In this document: positions 17,605 through 25,702 of the stretch, piece by piece
Layout: each line of letters begins with the position of its first letter
How positions within the stretch are numbered: position 1 is the first letter of the stretch
Assembly (NCBI RefSeq): GCF_001750685.1
Contig: NZ_CP017269.1
Span: forward strand, 1,364,001 to 1,428,000
Length of the DNA: 64,000 nt
DNA from: Geosporobacter ferrireducens
Lineage (GTDB): Bacteria > Bacillota > Clostridia > Peptostreptococcales > Thermotaleaceae
Direction: 5' to 3'
The notes under the pieces: model-generated
The model's database searches: none
Seen by the model: only the letters and a program-made list of their open reading frames with translations
What the model was told of the DNA's origin: nothing
Made by a program: the position numbers and the translations under genes

Positions 17605-18483
17605 ATGAGAATATTGATTACAGGTGGAAGTGGACAGCTGGGAAGCGAGCTTCAAAGAATTTTTAGAAACAAACAATGTTCCTTAGGACAAATTCACGAA
17701 ATGTATAGAGATGCACAAATGATCTACACAGATAAAAATACATTGGACATTACAAATTTAAAAGACGTCCAAAAAAAAATAAAAAAGGTTCAACCGGACG
17801 TAGTTATCAATACAGCAGCCTATACCCAGGTGGACCAGTGCGAATCCAATATCGATCTCGCCTTCAAGGTAAACGCCCTAGGCCCTAGAAATTTAGCCGT
17901 TGCCTGTGAAGAAATACAGGCAAAGCTTATTCATTTATCTACAGATTATGTTTTTGATGGAGAAAGTTCGATGCCTTACAGTGAATTTGACATTCCTCAC
18001 CCCATAAATATTTACGGAAAGACAAAATATCTGAGTGAAGAATATGTACAGCAGCTTTGTTCGCGCTATTTTATTGTAAGAACCAGTTGGCTCTATGGAA
18101 TGGACGGAAAAAACTTTGTAAAAACAATTCTTAAAGCATCCAGAGAAAAAGAGGCGCTTCAGGTTGTCTCCGACCAAACCGGCACACCTACCAATGCCAC
18201 AGATTTAGCCTATCATCTCTTGCAGTTGGCTGTTACCGATGAATACGGCATCTATCACTGTACAGGTAACGGTCAATGCAGCTGGTATGAATTTGCAAAA
18301 ACTATTTTAGAATACGCACAAATCCATTGCAGCGTCTATCCGGTCTCCTCAAAGGAATATATCAGTACGGCCTCCAGGCCCCACTACTCTACTTTGGATA
18401 ATTTAATGCTGAGATGTACGATCGGCGATAAAATGAGAGATTGGAAAGAAGCATTGAAAGATTTTATTGAACATATAAGCTGA
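17605..18483 (+). CDS. rmlD: dTDP-4-dehydrorhamnose reductase
   Basis: A 292-residue short-chain dehydrogenase family protein. The N-terminus MRILITGGSGQLGSEL is the Rossmann dinucleotide site and the catalytic Tyr-Lys pair is in YGKTK. HLSTDYVFDG and RTSWLYG are typical of RmlD. It carries out the last step, reducing dTDP-4-dehydro-L-rhamnose to dTDP-L-rhamnose. It begins 7 bases after rmlA. The gene order rmlA-rmlD-rmlB-rmlC differs from the common rfbBDAC order and resembles the spsI-J-K-L group in gene content. Confidence 0.93.
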   Translation: MRILITGGSGQLGSELQRIFRNKQCSLGQIHEMYRDAQMIYTDKNTLDITNLKDVQKKIKKVQPDVVINTAAYTQVDQCESNIDLAFKVNALGPRNLAVACEEIQAKLIHLSTDYVFDGESSMPYSEFDIPHPINIYGKTKYLSEEYVQQLCSRYFIVRTSWLYGMDGKNFVKTILKASREKEALQVVSDQTGTPTNATDLAYHLLQLAVTDEYGIYHCTGNGQCSWYEFAKTILEYAQIHCSVYPVSSKEYISTASRPHYSTLDNLMLRCTIGDKMRDWKEALKDFIEHIS

Positions 18484-18495
18484 CAGGAGGTTTTT

Positions 18496-19521
18496 ATGAA
18501 AACTTATCTAGTTACAGGCGGTGCTGGCTTTATCGGCTCCAATTTTATAAAATATTTATTGAAAACCCATGAAGACATTACAATCATCAATATCGATAAA
18601 CTAACCTATGCAGGCAATCTTCAAAACTTGAAAGAAGTAGAGCATCATCCCAATTACAAATTTGAACAGGGAGATATATGCGATCCCCTATTCTTATCGA
18701 AAATATTTAATGAAAACGAGATTGATTACGTAGTGAACTTTGCAGCAGAATCCCATGTGGACAGAAGTATTGAAAATCCCATGGTTTTTGTCCAAACCAA
18801 TGTCCTGGGCACAGTCAATCTTTTAAATCATGCTAAGACATCCTGGGAAACCTTGGAAGGTTTCCAAACGGGCAAAAGGTTTATCCAAATATCCACCGAT
18901 GAAGTCTATGGCTCCTTAGGCGATACCGGTTACTTTAGGGAGGATTCTCCCCTGGACCCTCACAGTCCTTATTCCTCCAGCAAAGCCTCAGGAGATCTGC
19001 TGGTCAAGGCCTATTATGACACCTATAAAATGCCTATCAACATTACACGGTGTTCGAATAACTACGGCCCTTACCAGTTTCCGGAAAAACTAATCCCGCT
19101 GGTGATCGACCGCTGTTTCCGCAAAAAAACTTTACCTATTTATGGAGATGGGCTCAATATCCGGGACTGGCTCTATGTAGAAGATCATTGCAAAGCCATT
19201 GAAGCAGTCATTCAAAAGGGAAAACAGGGGGAAATTTATAATATTGGCGGAAACAATGAGAAAACCAATCGGGATATTGTCAAAACCATTATTGACTACA
19301 TTCACAAAAATATCGACCCTTCTGTGACAGAAGACCTTATCACCTATGTGGCTGACCGAAAAGGCCATGACAGAAGATATGCTATTGATCCCAGTAAGAT
19401 CAGGTATGAACTGGGTTGGGAACCTGAGACAAATTTTGAAGAAGGCATCATTAAAACCATACAATGGTATTTTGAAAATCAAGGATGGGTAAAAGCGCTT
19501 CAAGGAGGCAGCTATGCATAA
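18496..19521 (+). CDS. rmlB: dTDP-glucose 4,6-dehydratase
   Basis: A 341-residue extended SDR enzyme with GGAGFIGSNF at the N-terminus, NFAAESHVDRS, QISTDEVYG and the YSSSK catalytic pair. These are all diagnostic of RmlB, which converts dTDP-glucose to the 4-keto-6-deoxy sugar using bound NAD. The length is normal. An excellent AGGAGG site lies upstream. The 3' end overlaps rmlC by 8 bases, indicating coupled translation. Confidence 0.95.
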   Translation: MKTYLVTGGAGFIGSNFIKYLLKTHEDITIINIDKLTYAGNLQNLKEVEHHPNYKFEQGDICDPLFLSKIFNENEIDYVVNFAAESHVDRSIENPMVFVQTNVLGTVNLLNHAKTSWETLEGFQTGKRFIQISTDEVYGSLGDTGYFREDSPLDPHSPYSSSKASGDLLVKAYYDTYKMPINITRCSNNYGPYQFPEKLIPLVIDRCFRKKTLPIYGDGLNIRDWLYVEDHCKAIEAVIQKGKQGEIYNIGGNNEKTNRDIVKTIIDYIHKNIDPSVTEDLITYVADRKGHDRRYAIDPSKIRYELGWEPETNFEEGIIKTIQWYFENQGWVKALQGGSYA

Positions 19522-20080
19522 ATTTCAGTTTACAGACACCGCTATAGCCGGATTATATATCATTGAGCCGCGGACATTTGAAGATGAGAGAGGTTATTTT
19601 ATGGAAGCCTACAATTTCAGGGATTTTGAAGAAAAGGGACTTCATAGAGACTTTGTACAAGATAATCAATCCAAATCAAAAAAAGGCGTTCTTAGAGGTC
19701 TCCATTTCCAGCAGCAATACCCGCAGGGCAAACTGGTAAGAGTGCTAAAAGGCGAAGTCTTTGATGTAGCCGTAGATCTAAGAAAGGATTCTGAAACCTT
19801 TGGTCAATGGTTTGGCTGTATCCTGAGTGACCAAAATAAAAAACAGCTCTATATCCCGGAAGGCTTTGCACATGGCTTCTTAGTTCTCTCTAATGAGGCA
19901 GAGTTTCTATATAAATGTACCGAATACTATCATCCGGAAGATCAATGGGGTATTCTTTGGAATGATAAGGATCTCAATATTCATTGGCCTTTAGATAGGA
20001 TTTCAACGGTTTTATTGTCTGACCAGGACAAGGGATGGATGACCCTTCGCCAATATAAAATGAGGAATGATAATCTATGA
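19514..20080 (+). CDS. rmlC: dTDP-4-dehydrorhamnose 3,5-epimerase
   Basis: A 188-residue cupin-fold epimerase. IIEPRTFEDERGYF, FVQDNQSKSKKGVLRGLHFQ and the acid-base region IPEGFAHGFLVLS are conserved in RmlC. The His in RGLHFQ is the expected catalytic base. The start at 19514 lies inside the end of rmlB behind AAGGAGGCAGCT. The stop overlaps the next glycosyltransferase gene by 4 bases (ATGA). This completes the dTDP-rhamnose pathway in the window. Confidence 0.94.
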   Translation: MHKFQFTDTAIAGLYIIEPRTFEDERGYFMEAYNFRDFEEKGLHRDFVQDNQSKSKKGVLRGLHFQQQYPQGKLVRVLKGEVFDVAVDLRKDSETFGQWFGCILSDQNKKQLYIPEGFAHGFLVLSNEAEFLYKCTEYYHPEDQWGILWNDKDLNIHWPLDRISTVLLSDQDKGWMTLRQYKMRNDNL

Positions 20081-21582
20081 AAACCAGTATTGTATTATTA
20101 ACTTTTAACCAATTGTCCTATACAAAACTCTGCATCGACAGCATTCGGAAGTATACGGACGAAGGAACTTATGAGATCATTGTAGTCGACAACCACTCCA
20201 CTGACGGTACGGTAGAATGGCTCAAGGAGCAAAAGGATATCCGGGCAGTATTCAACAATGAAAATCTTGGCTTTCCCAAAGGCTGCAACCAGGGGATAAA
20301 GATTGCACAGGGCGATAGTATACTATTATTAAATAACGATGTCATTGTTACGCCCAATTGGCTTTCTAATCTGTCTACTTGCCTCTATAGCGCGGAGGAT
20401 ATCGGAGCCGTAGGTGCCGTGACAAATTCCTGCTCCAATTACCAGACCATACCCATTCCTTACAAAACCATCGCAGAGATCGTACCCTTTGCCCAAAAAA
20501 ACAACATCTCTAACAGTGCCCTCTGGGAAGAAAGATCGAGGCTAATCGGGTTTTGCCTGCTGATAAAGAGAGAGGTGGTTGAAAAAATCGGCCTCCTGGA
20601 TGAGCAGTTTTCTCCAGGAAATTTTGAGGATGATGATTACTGTTACCGGATTCGAAAAGCCGGCTATCGTTTGATGTTGTGTAAGGATGCATTTATCCAT
20701 CATTTTGGCAGTGCATCCTTCAGTAAAAACCGACAAGAATTCGGAGACATTCTTTCAGTTAATCGAAAGAAATTTATAGATAAGTGGGGATTTGACCCTT
20801 GGTCTCCAGTCTATACAGATCCAAATTTTCTTTATCCTATAGAGGATTCTATATCTTGGCAGACATCTATAACCACAGAAAAAACAGGTTCTCCTATGGT
20901 AAAAGAATCACAGCCTGCTGCAGATCCTCAAAAGATTTGCTTTATTACAGTTGTGAATGACGAAAAAGTTTATGAAAAAGCACTTGCCCACATAAGACAG
21001 CTCAATATCCCCCAGGGTTATCATGTAGAAATCCTGTGCATCAAGAACGCCAAAAGCATGACAATGGGATATAACAGGGCCATCAGGGATTCTAATGCCA
21101 AATATAAAGTCTATTTGCACCAGGATGTGTTCATTCTTAACAGGAACCTTATAAAGGATTTTCTAATGATTTTTGAAAAATACCCTGATATTGGATTGAT
21201 GGGTATGGCCGGAGCCAAAACGATCCCCTCCAGCGGTATATGGTGGGAGTCTTCCCATCGATACGGGCAAGTTTTTGATAGTCATACCGGAAAAATGACA
21301 CTATTGCGTTTTAATCAGGTAGAAAATGAATACGAGAAAGTAAAAGCAATCGATGGTCTGATGATGATCACCCAATATGATGTTCCATGGAGAGAAGATC
21401 TCTTTGACGGTTGGCACTTTTATGATACCTCACAAAGTATGGAGTTTGAAAGAGCCGGATATGAAGTGGCGGTTCCAAAGCAAAATAGTCCTTGGTGTAT
21501 CCATGACTGTGGCGTTGTAAATGTTGAAAATGGTTACGAAAAATATCGGCGTATTTTTTTAGCAGAATATATGAAGAAGTAA
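20077..21582 (+). CDS. Two-domain glycosyltransferase (GT2 plus PF13712-like domain)
   Basis: A 501-residue protein. Residues 1-245 are a GT2 domain of the rhamnosyltransferase type: MKTSIVLLTFNQLSYTKLCI, VVDNHSTDGTVEWL, LLLNNDVIVTPNWL and FEDDDYCYRIRKAGY. Residues about 280-500 form a second glycosyltransferase-like domain with VYLHQDVFILN (HQD in place of DxD), DGLMMITQYDVPWREDLFDG and FERAGYEVAVP. This pairing is seen in polysaccharide and surface-protein glycosylation enzymes. Direct overlap with rmlC suggests that at least one domain uses dTDP-rhamnose. It could therefore build a rhamnose-containing oligosaccharide on the collagen stalks. Confidence 0.85.
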   Translation: MKTSIVLLTFNQLSYTKLCIDSIRKYTDEGTYEIIVVDNHSTDGTVEWLKEQKDIRAVFNNENLGFPKGCNQGIKIAQGDSILLLNNDVIVTPNWLSNLSTCLYSAEDIGAVGAVTNSCSNYQTIPIPYKTIAEIVPFAQKNNISNSALWEERSRLIGFCLLIKREVVEKIGLLDEQFSPGNFEDDDYCYRIRKAGYRLMLCKDAFIHHFGSASFSKNRQEFGDILSVNRKKFIDKWGFDPWSPVYTDPNFLYPIEDSISWQTSITTEKTGSPMVKESQPAADPQKICFITVVNDEKVYEKALAHIRQLNIPQGYHVEILCIKNAKSMTMGYNRAIRDSNAKYKVYLHQDVFILNRNLIKDFLMIFEKYPDIGLMGMAGAKTIPSSGIWWESSHRYGQVFDSHTGKMTLLRFNQVENEYEKVKAIDGLMMITQYDVPWREDLFDGWHFYDTSQSMEFERAGYEVAVPKQNSPWCIHDCGVVNVENGYEKYRRIFLAEYMKK

Positions 21583-21586
21583 TAGC

Positions 21587-21642
21587 GGGCAGGGACGAAA
21601 CCTGCCCCTCATTAAATAACTGATTGACAGAAATCGGTTATT
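21587..21642 (+). terminator. Two small hairpins after the rml operon
   Basis: GGGCAGG / CCTGCCC (21587-21607) resembles the GGGCAG-type intergenic repeats elsewhere in the window. AATAACTGAT pairs with ATCGGTTATT (21615-21642). Neither has a strong T-run, so read-through into the next gene is possible. Confidence 0.4.
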
Positions 21643-21707
21643 CAGTTTATAAGTACTAACCAGTCAATTCTAAAAAGAATCCATTCTACTAGAAGGAGTG
21701 AATTCCA

Positions 21708-22799
21708 TTGAGCGATTACAAAAAGGTTTGTTTTTCATGCTTAACCCCCTACCATGTATTTGTTTCCTATATTTTGTCAAAAACCCTATATAAAAACGAC
21801 TACAAAATATTGATCCTCTCTGACCATTATCATCAAGAAATCTATCCACGTTCCATTGCTTTAAATCTATGGGATCAGGTTCACTTTGTCGAAGAGAAAA
21901 ACCGATCACAGGATTTTATCCAAGCACAGCTCCAACAAATTGACCTGAATCAGTTCGATATACTCCATTATTTTTCCTGGGGTTCCATTTTTCAACTGCT
22001 ATTGATGAAAGCTGTGCAAAGTGCTACGCAGCTTATTCTTACAGAAGAGGGTATCGCAACCTACTATATCAAAGAAGCGGTAGAGCATTGGAAAAGTAAA
22101 TATTCTCCCTATCATGATCCTATAGATTTTGGTAAGGTGTCTGAAATTTGGCTGTTTGATACACGCCTTTATGTGAGCGAATTAGAAAAGTCCTTAAAAA
22201 ACATTGGATTTCATGAGTATCTTGATACAGATTTAAAATTTGAATTTTGCAATGAATTAAACCATTTATTTAATTATACCCATCAAAAACAAAAGTGGGA
22301 TATTTTATTCTTTGACCAACCGCTTGCCCTTGCCCATATTACGTCACAAGAGGAAGAAAAAAAGCTATTGTCAGCGATCATGAAAACCGTACACCCATCG
22401 AATGTACTTGTAAAGAAGCATCCTACAGACCATATGGAAAAATATAGGGATCTGGATGTGAACATCCTACCTTGTGATAATATTCCCTGGGAAATCATTT
22501 ATCTAAATGAGTATATTGAAAACAATTCTATTTTAAAGGATAAGATTTATATAACCTATAATTCTTCAGCCCTCTTAAATACCCGTATCCTCTTTAAAGA
22601 TCTTCACCCTGCAAATCTCTTTATATCCCTGAACAAACTATTAAGCAGCTTCGCAGCTGCTCCCGAGATCAACACATTGCTAGAAAAATATTTTCAACGC
22701 TTTAAAGCATTTTATGGTCAGTATTATTCTGAGATAGAAAACCTCGTCGATCTTGAGAAACTTCTTCACAATAGAAAATCAAGCTCACTCCCGCTATAG
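21708..22799 (+). CDS. Polysialyltransferase-like glycosyltransferase
   Basis: A 363-residue protein that starts at TTG, decided by AGAAGGAGTG 7 bases upstream. The opening segment KVCFSCLTPYHVFVSYILSK and the middle (LILTEEGIATYY, VLVKKHPTDHMEKY, YITYNSSALLNT) resemble the alpha-2,8-polysialyltransferase/GT52 family, which transfers sialic-acid-like sugars from CMP donors. The neighbouring pse genes would make such a donor, so a nonulosonic-acid transfer is a reasonable inference. It converges with pseG: both stop codons lie in the palindrome CTATAG. Confidence 0.65.
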   Translation: MSDYKKVCFSCLTPYHVFVSYILSKTLYKNDYKILILSDHYHQEIYPRSIALNLWDQVHFVEEKNRSQDFIQAQLQQIDLNQFDILHYFSWGSIFQLLLMKAVQSATQLILTEEGIATYYIKEAVEHWKSKYSPYHDPIDFGKVSEIWLFDTRLYVSELEKSLKNIGFHEYLDTDLKFEFCNELNHLFNYTHQKQKWDILFFDQPLALAHITSQEEEKKLLSAIMKTVHPSNVLVKKHPTDHMEKYRDLDVNILPCDNIPWEIIYLNEYIENNSILKDKIYITYNSSALLNTRILFKDLHPANLFISLNKLLSSFAAAPEINTLLEKYFQRFKAFYGQYYSEIENLVDLEKLLHNRKSSSLPL

Positions 22800-22816
22800 C
22801 AAGAGTGAGCTTGATT
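22777..22816. terminator. Shared hairpin across the stop codons of convergent genes
   Basis: A perfect 14-bp inverted repeat (22777-22790 with 22803-22816) encloses the CTATAG that carries both stop codons. Both arms are coding: the left arm is the end of the plus-strand gene and the right arm the end of pseG. The T-tract is weak on either side. Confidence 0.6.
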
Positions 22817-23897
22817 CATTGCTCCCCTTCATCATTTTATCGATAGCGATTACAATACGTTCTATACCTCTGCCATCTACTAATTTCTGGGCCCGTCTGC
22901 TCATTTGTACTCTCTGTGTATAATTATTTATCAAGGCTTTTAATTGTTTTAAGAATCCGGAGGCTTCTATCTGATGAAACCATCCCAAGCTAATGACATA
23001 ACCCGCTTCATCCATTTTTCCTACTAGAAATTCCTGATTCTCTGCCAAAATAAAAGCCAATGTGGGGGTCCCGCAGGCAGCAAGTTCATAAAGGGTCGTG
23101 CCTCCGGCTGAAATCCCTATATCTGCTAATCTCATGATGTCTGAGATACGGGCTGTATTTTCATGTAATATTACGCGATGATCCTGTTCTTCTATTTTTT
23201 TCAAGTCTGTGATGTCTCTAAATAGGCTTCCAATGATAAGGTGGATGGTTAAGTTCAGATCCTTATTGTCTGACAAAATCATATCTAAAAGTCTTGAAGT
23301 CATATGGTGCGGATCTGTCCCTCCAGTAGTGATCATAATATGACGCACCTGTTTGTGGATCTTTCTATGCTTCTGATTTATGAATTCTTCTCGAATCATA
23401 TTATAAGTCGGTCCCAGCAGTAACAGCTGGTCCCCATAATCCTTTTGATAGTTCATATATTCACTGGTAAGATTCCCATTGATAATCATATCTACTGGAT
23501 ATACCGCTTTCTTTAAATCATCAATATAGACTAACTTTTTCACTTGGGTCTTAAGGGCTGAAAAGTATTCTATTGAAACATCGTAGGTGTCAATAATCAA
23601 TACCGCTATCTTTTTTTGATCTATCAGCGGAACCATTTCATAGGCCTCTTTTAACAGATTAGACCCCAAATTAAAGTCTACATCTCTTTCTGTAGCTTCT
23701 CCGCTATCCAATAAAAGGACTTCAAATCCTTCTTCTATAATTTTCTTCGCTCCTTCTGCTGCCTTGCATATGAAATATACCGTGTTTCCCTTTCTCCTAA
23801 ATTCTCGCGCTAAGGCGAGACACCTCATGATATGCCCCATGCCAATGCCTTGCCCGCCATCGGCACGAATCCCCACAACATATTCTCTATTATTCAT
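22794..23897 (-). CDS. pseG: UDP-2,4-diacetamido-2,4,6-trideoxy-beta-L-altropyranose hydrolase (PseG/SpsG)
   Basis: A 367-residue GT-B-fold hydrolase. The N-terminal signature GIRADGGQGIGMGHIMRCLA contains the catalytic-site His of the GxGH loop. ITTGGTDPHH and ISAGGTTLYELAACGTPT bind the UDP moiety. The enzyme removes UDP from the altrose derivative before condensation with PEP. The ATG overlaps the end of pseI by 8 bases, so the two are translationally coupled. It is the last gene of the pseudaminic acid set. B. subtilis SpsG is a homologue from spore polysaccharide synthesis. Confidence 0.88.
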   Translation of the reverse strand: MNNREYVVGIRADGGQGIGMGHIMRCLALAREFRRKGNTVYFICKAAEGAKKIIEEGFEVLLLDSGEATERDVDFNLGSNLLKEAYEMVPLIDQKKIAVLIIDTYDVSIEYFSALKTQVKKLVYIDDLKKAVYPVDMIINGNLTSEYMNYQKDYGDQLLLLGPTYNMIREEFINQKHRKIHKQVRHIMITTGGTDPHHMTSRLLDMILSDNKDLNLTIHLIIGSLFRDITDLKKIEEQDHRVILHENTARISDIMRLADIGISAGGTTLYELAACGTPTLAFILAENQEFLVGKMDEAGYVISLGWFHQIEASGFLKQLKALINNYTQRVQMSRRAQKLVDGRGIERIVIAIDKMMKGSNESSSLLL

Positions 23898-24954
23898 TTG
23901 TGGATCTCACCATACTCCACTCCAAGGGTGTCCCTCGGGGAATATCCTTTGTGGCTGTTTTGCCTAATATCTGTTCTATATACTTTGGCGCTAATCCCGC
24001 AGCAGGTCGAATAATCCTTGTATTCTGACTGGTAAATAACTCTCCTGCTTTCATATCTTCAACGACAAAGATCGATCTTCTGAATATTCTATTGGTATTT
24101 TCTCTATCAGATACTTCAAAATTGATCTCCCCGATAGCCGTTTCTGCCGCTCGTATATCTGCTACCATTTTTTTAAATTCATGAGGTTCCATGGAAAAAC
24201 TGGCATCGGGGTTTTCAATCTCTCGGCTGATGCAGAAATGCTTTTCAATTACCTTAGCACCTAATGCAACCGCTGTTATTGCAGCTACTGCACCCAAAGA
24301 ATGGTCGGATAAACCTACATAAACACCTAAAGTGTCCCTTAGATGCATCATAGCTTTCAGATTCATATCTTGGGGTATGGCTGGATATGCACTAGAACAT
24401 CTCAATAGGCATAGTTTATGATTTCCTTGATCTTTTATGGCAGCTACTGCCTCAGTGATTTCATCCCAGGTTGCCATCCCTGTAGATAAAATGATTGGCT
24501 TTCCTTTCGATGCCACATAACGAATCAATGGCAGGTCATTGGCTTCGAAGGAAGCAATTTTATAAAAATCAACACCTAAGCTTTCTAAGAAGTCTACAGA
24601 GGTCGGATCAAAGGCTGTGGATAAGAAGTCCAATCCTACTTTCTCTGCTTCTTCTTTTAACCGATACTGCCATTCCCATGGGGTATAAGCCTTCTCATAT
24701 AAACGATATAGATTTTCTCCCTGCCAGGTCCCCGTCTTGATCTGAAAATACTCATTATCACAATCAATGGTCATGGTATCGGGTGTATAGGTTTGAACCT
24801 TTATACAGTCAGCGCCGGATGCCTTTGCTGCATGTATGATCTCAAATGCTCTATGCATATCCCCTGCATGATTTGCCGACATTTCCGCAATCACATAGCA
24901 GGGTGTCTCTTCTCCAATAATAATTCTATCTTTTATTTTGATTTCATGATTCAT
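23890..24954 (-). CDS. pseI: Pseudaminic acid synthase (PseI/NeuB family)
   Basis: A 354-residue enzyme. Residues 1-280 form the NeuB TIM barrel: YVIAEMSANHAGD, CIKVQTYTPDTMT, AYTPWEW, and the two metal-binding His in SDHSLG and EKHFC. Residues about 290-354 are the SAF (antifreeze-like) domain (SIFVVEDMKAGELFT, GLAPKYIEQILGKTATKDIP). It condenses the 6-deoxy-altrose sugar with PEP to pseudaminic acid. AYTPWEW and the close match at AEMSANH favour PseI over sialic acid synthase, but a related nonulosonic acid cannot be excluded. A composite repeat separates it from the upstream GNAT gene. Confidence 0.87.
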   Translation of the reverse strand: MNHEIKIKDRIIIGEETPCYVIAEMSANHAGDMHRAFEIIHAAKASGADCIKVQTYTPDTMTIDCDNEYFQIKTGTWQGENLYRLYEKAYTPWEWQYRLKEEAEKVGLDFLSTAFDPTSVDFLESLGVDFYKIASFEANDLPLIRYVASKGKPIILSTGMATWDEITEAVAAIKDQGNHKLCLLRCSSAYPAIPQDMNLKAMMHLRDTLGVYVGLSDHSLGAVAAITAVALGAKVIEKHFCISREIENPDASFSMEPHEFKKMVADIRAAETAIGEINFEVSDRENTNRIFRRSIFVVEDMKAGELFTSQNTRIIRPAAGLAPKYIEQILGKTATKDIPRGTPLEWSMVRSTNE

Positions 24955-25047
24955 AGGATTACCCCCATCACGCCTTTAATATATATTTTTTGCTTTTGTA
25001 TTGAAGAAAACTTATCTATATAGCTGTGTGATGTAGAATCCTAATTT

Positions 25048-25185
25048 ATATGCGGATCGACGAGGGCGTCAATCCCTACCTTTTTATATAATATTCAATC
25101 CCATTTTTTACCTAGATTTTGGTAGGGGAGGACCTGTGTGTCCTCCCGAAAATGTAGCTGGCAGACACGCAGGTCTGCCCCTACG
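25048..25185. repeat. Composite intergenic repeat, copy A
   Basis: It contains a segment (25048-25080) that recurs inverted at 29788-29823. It also has a direct-orientation segment (25125-25182) with GAGGACCTG..TCCTCCCG and CAGACACGCAGGTCTGCCC hairpins, recurring at about 29883-29935. It fills the 284-bp gap between pseI and the GNAT gene. No coding sequence is visible. Confidence 0.75.
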
Positions 25186-25238
25186 ATCTTGAATGGATAG
25201 ATTAAATTTCTCAATCACACCTCTATAAGCATCTCCAT

Positions 25239-25688
25239 TTATAATTCTTTGTAGTACTCTATATAGCCCTCTTCCTTTCTAAAAGCATAGGCCGCCTTTT
25301 CAAATGCCCTTTGTGAAGGAATATTTTCATGTTTAACCCTTCCTAAAAGCTTACGCATACTCGTTTTGTTTTGCTGTATCACATCAAATATCCCTTTAAG
25401 CATCATCGTTCCGTAACCTTTTCCTCTATATGCTTTGGCAACACTATAATTAATGAACCCGATGCCATCAAGGATGTCTATTCTGATTTGTCCAATGGGT
25501 TCTTCCCCATGGTAACAAACATATAGCAGACATTGATCGGAGCAGGTTTTACTGTGAAACCATTCTACATGGGATTCATAAGCGATAGGTTCTGAACAAA
25601 AGGAATTATTTCTTACGTCTATATCATTTGTCCATTGAAATAACAAGTCACAGTCCTTTTGCTGTGCCAAAATAAATTGAATACACAT
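25239..25688 (-). CDS. pseH: GNAT N-acetyltransferase, PseH-like
   Basis: A 149-residue GNAT-fold enzyme. FQWTNDIDVRNNSF and HVEWFHSK are typical of PseH-like proteins. AKAYRGKGYGTMML is the acetyl-CoA pyrophosphate loop, and VKHENIPSQRAFEKA is the conserved C-terminal motif. It would acetylate the 4-amino group of the UDP-sugar made by PseC. The start follows GAGGGAG and lies 14 bases after the NeuB-like/cytidylyltransferase gene. The family match is good; the exact substrate rests on the neighbouring pathway genes. Confidence 0.82.
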   Translation of the reverse strand: MCIQFILAQQKDCDLLFQWTNDIDVRNNSFCSEPIAYESHVEWFHSKTCSDQCLLYVCYHGEEPIGQIRIDILDGIGFINYSVAKAYRGKGYGTMMLKGIFDVIQQNKTSMRKLLGRVKHENIPSQRAFEKAAYAFRKEEGYIEYYKEL

Positions 25689-25702
25689 ACTACTCCCTCA
25701 TT

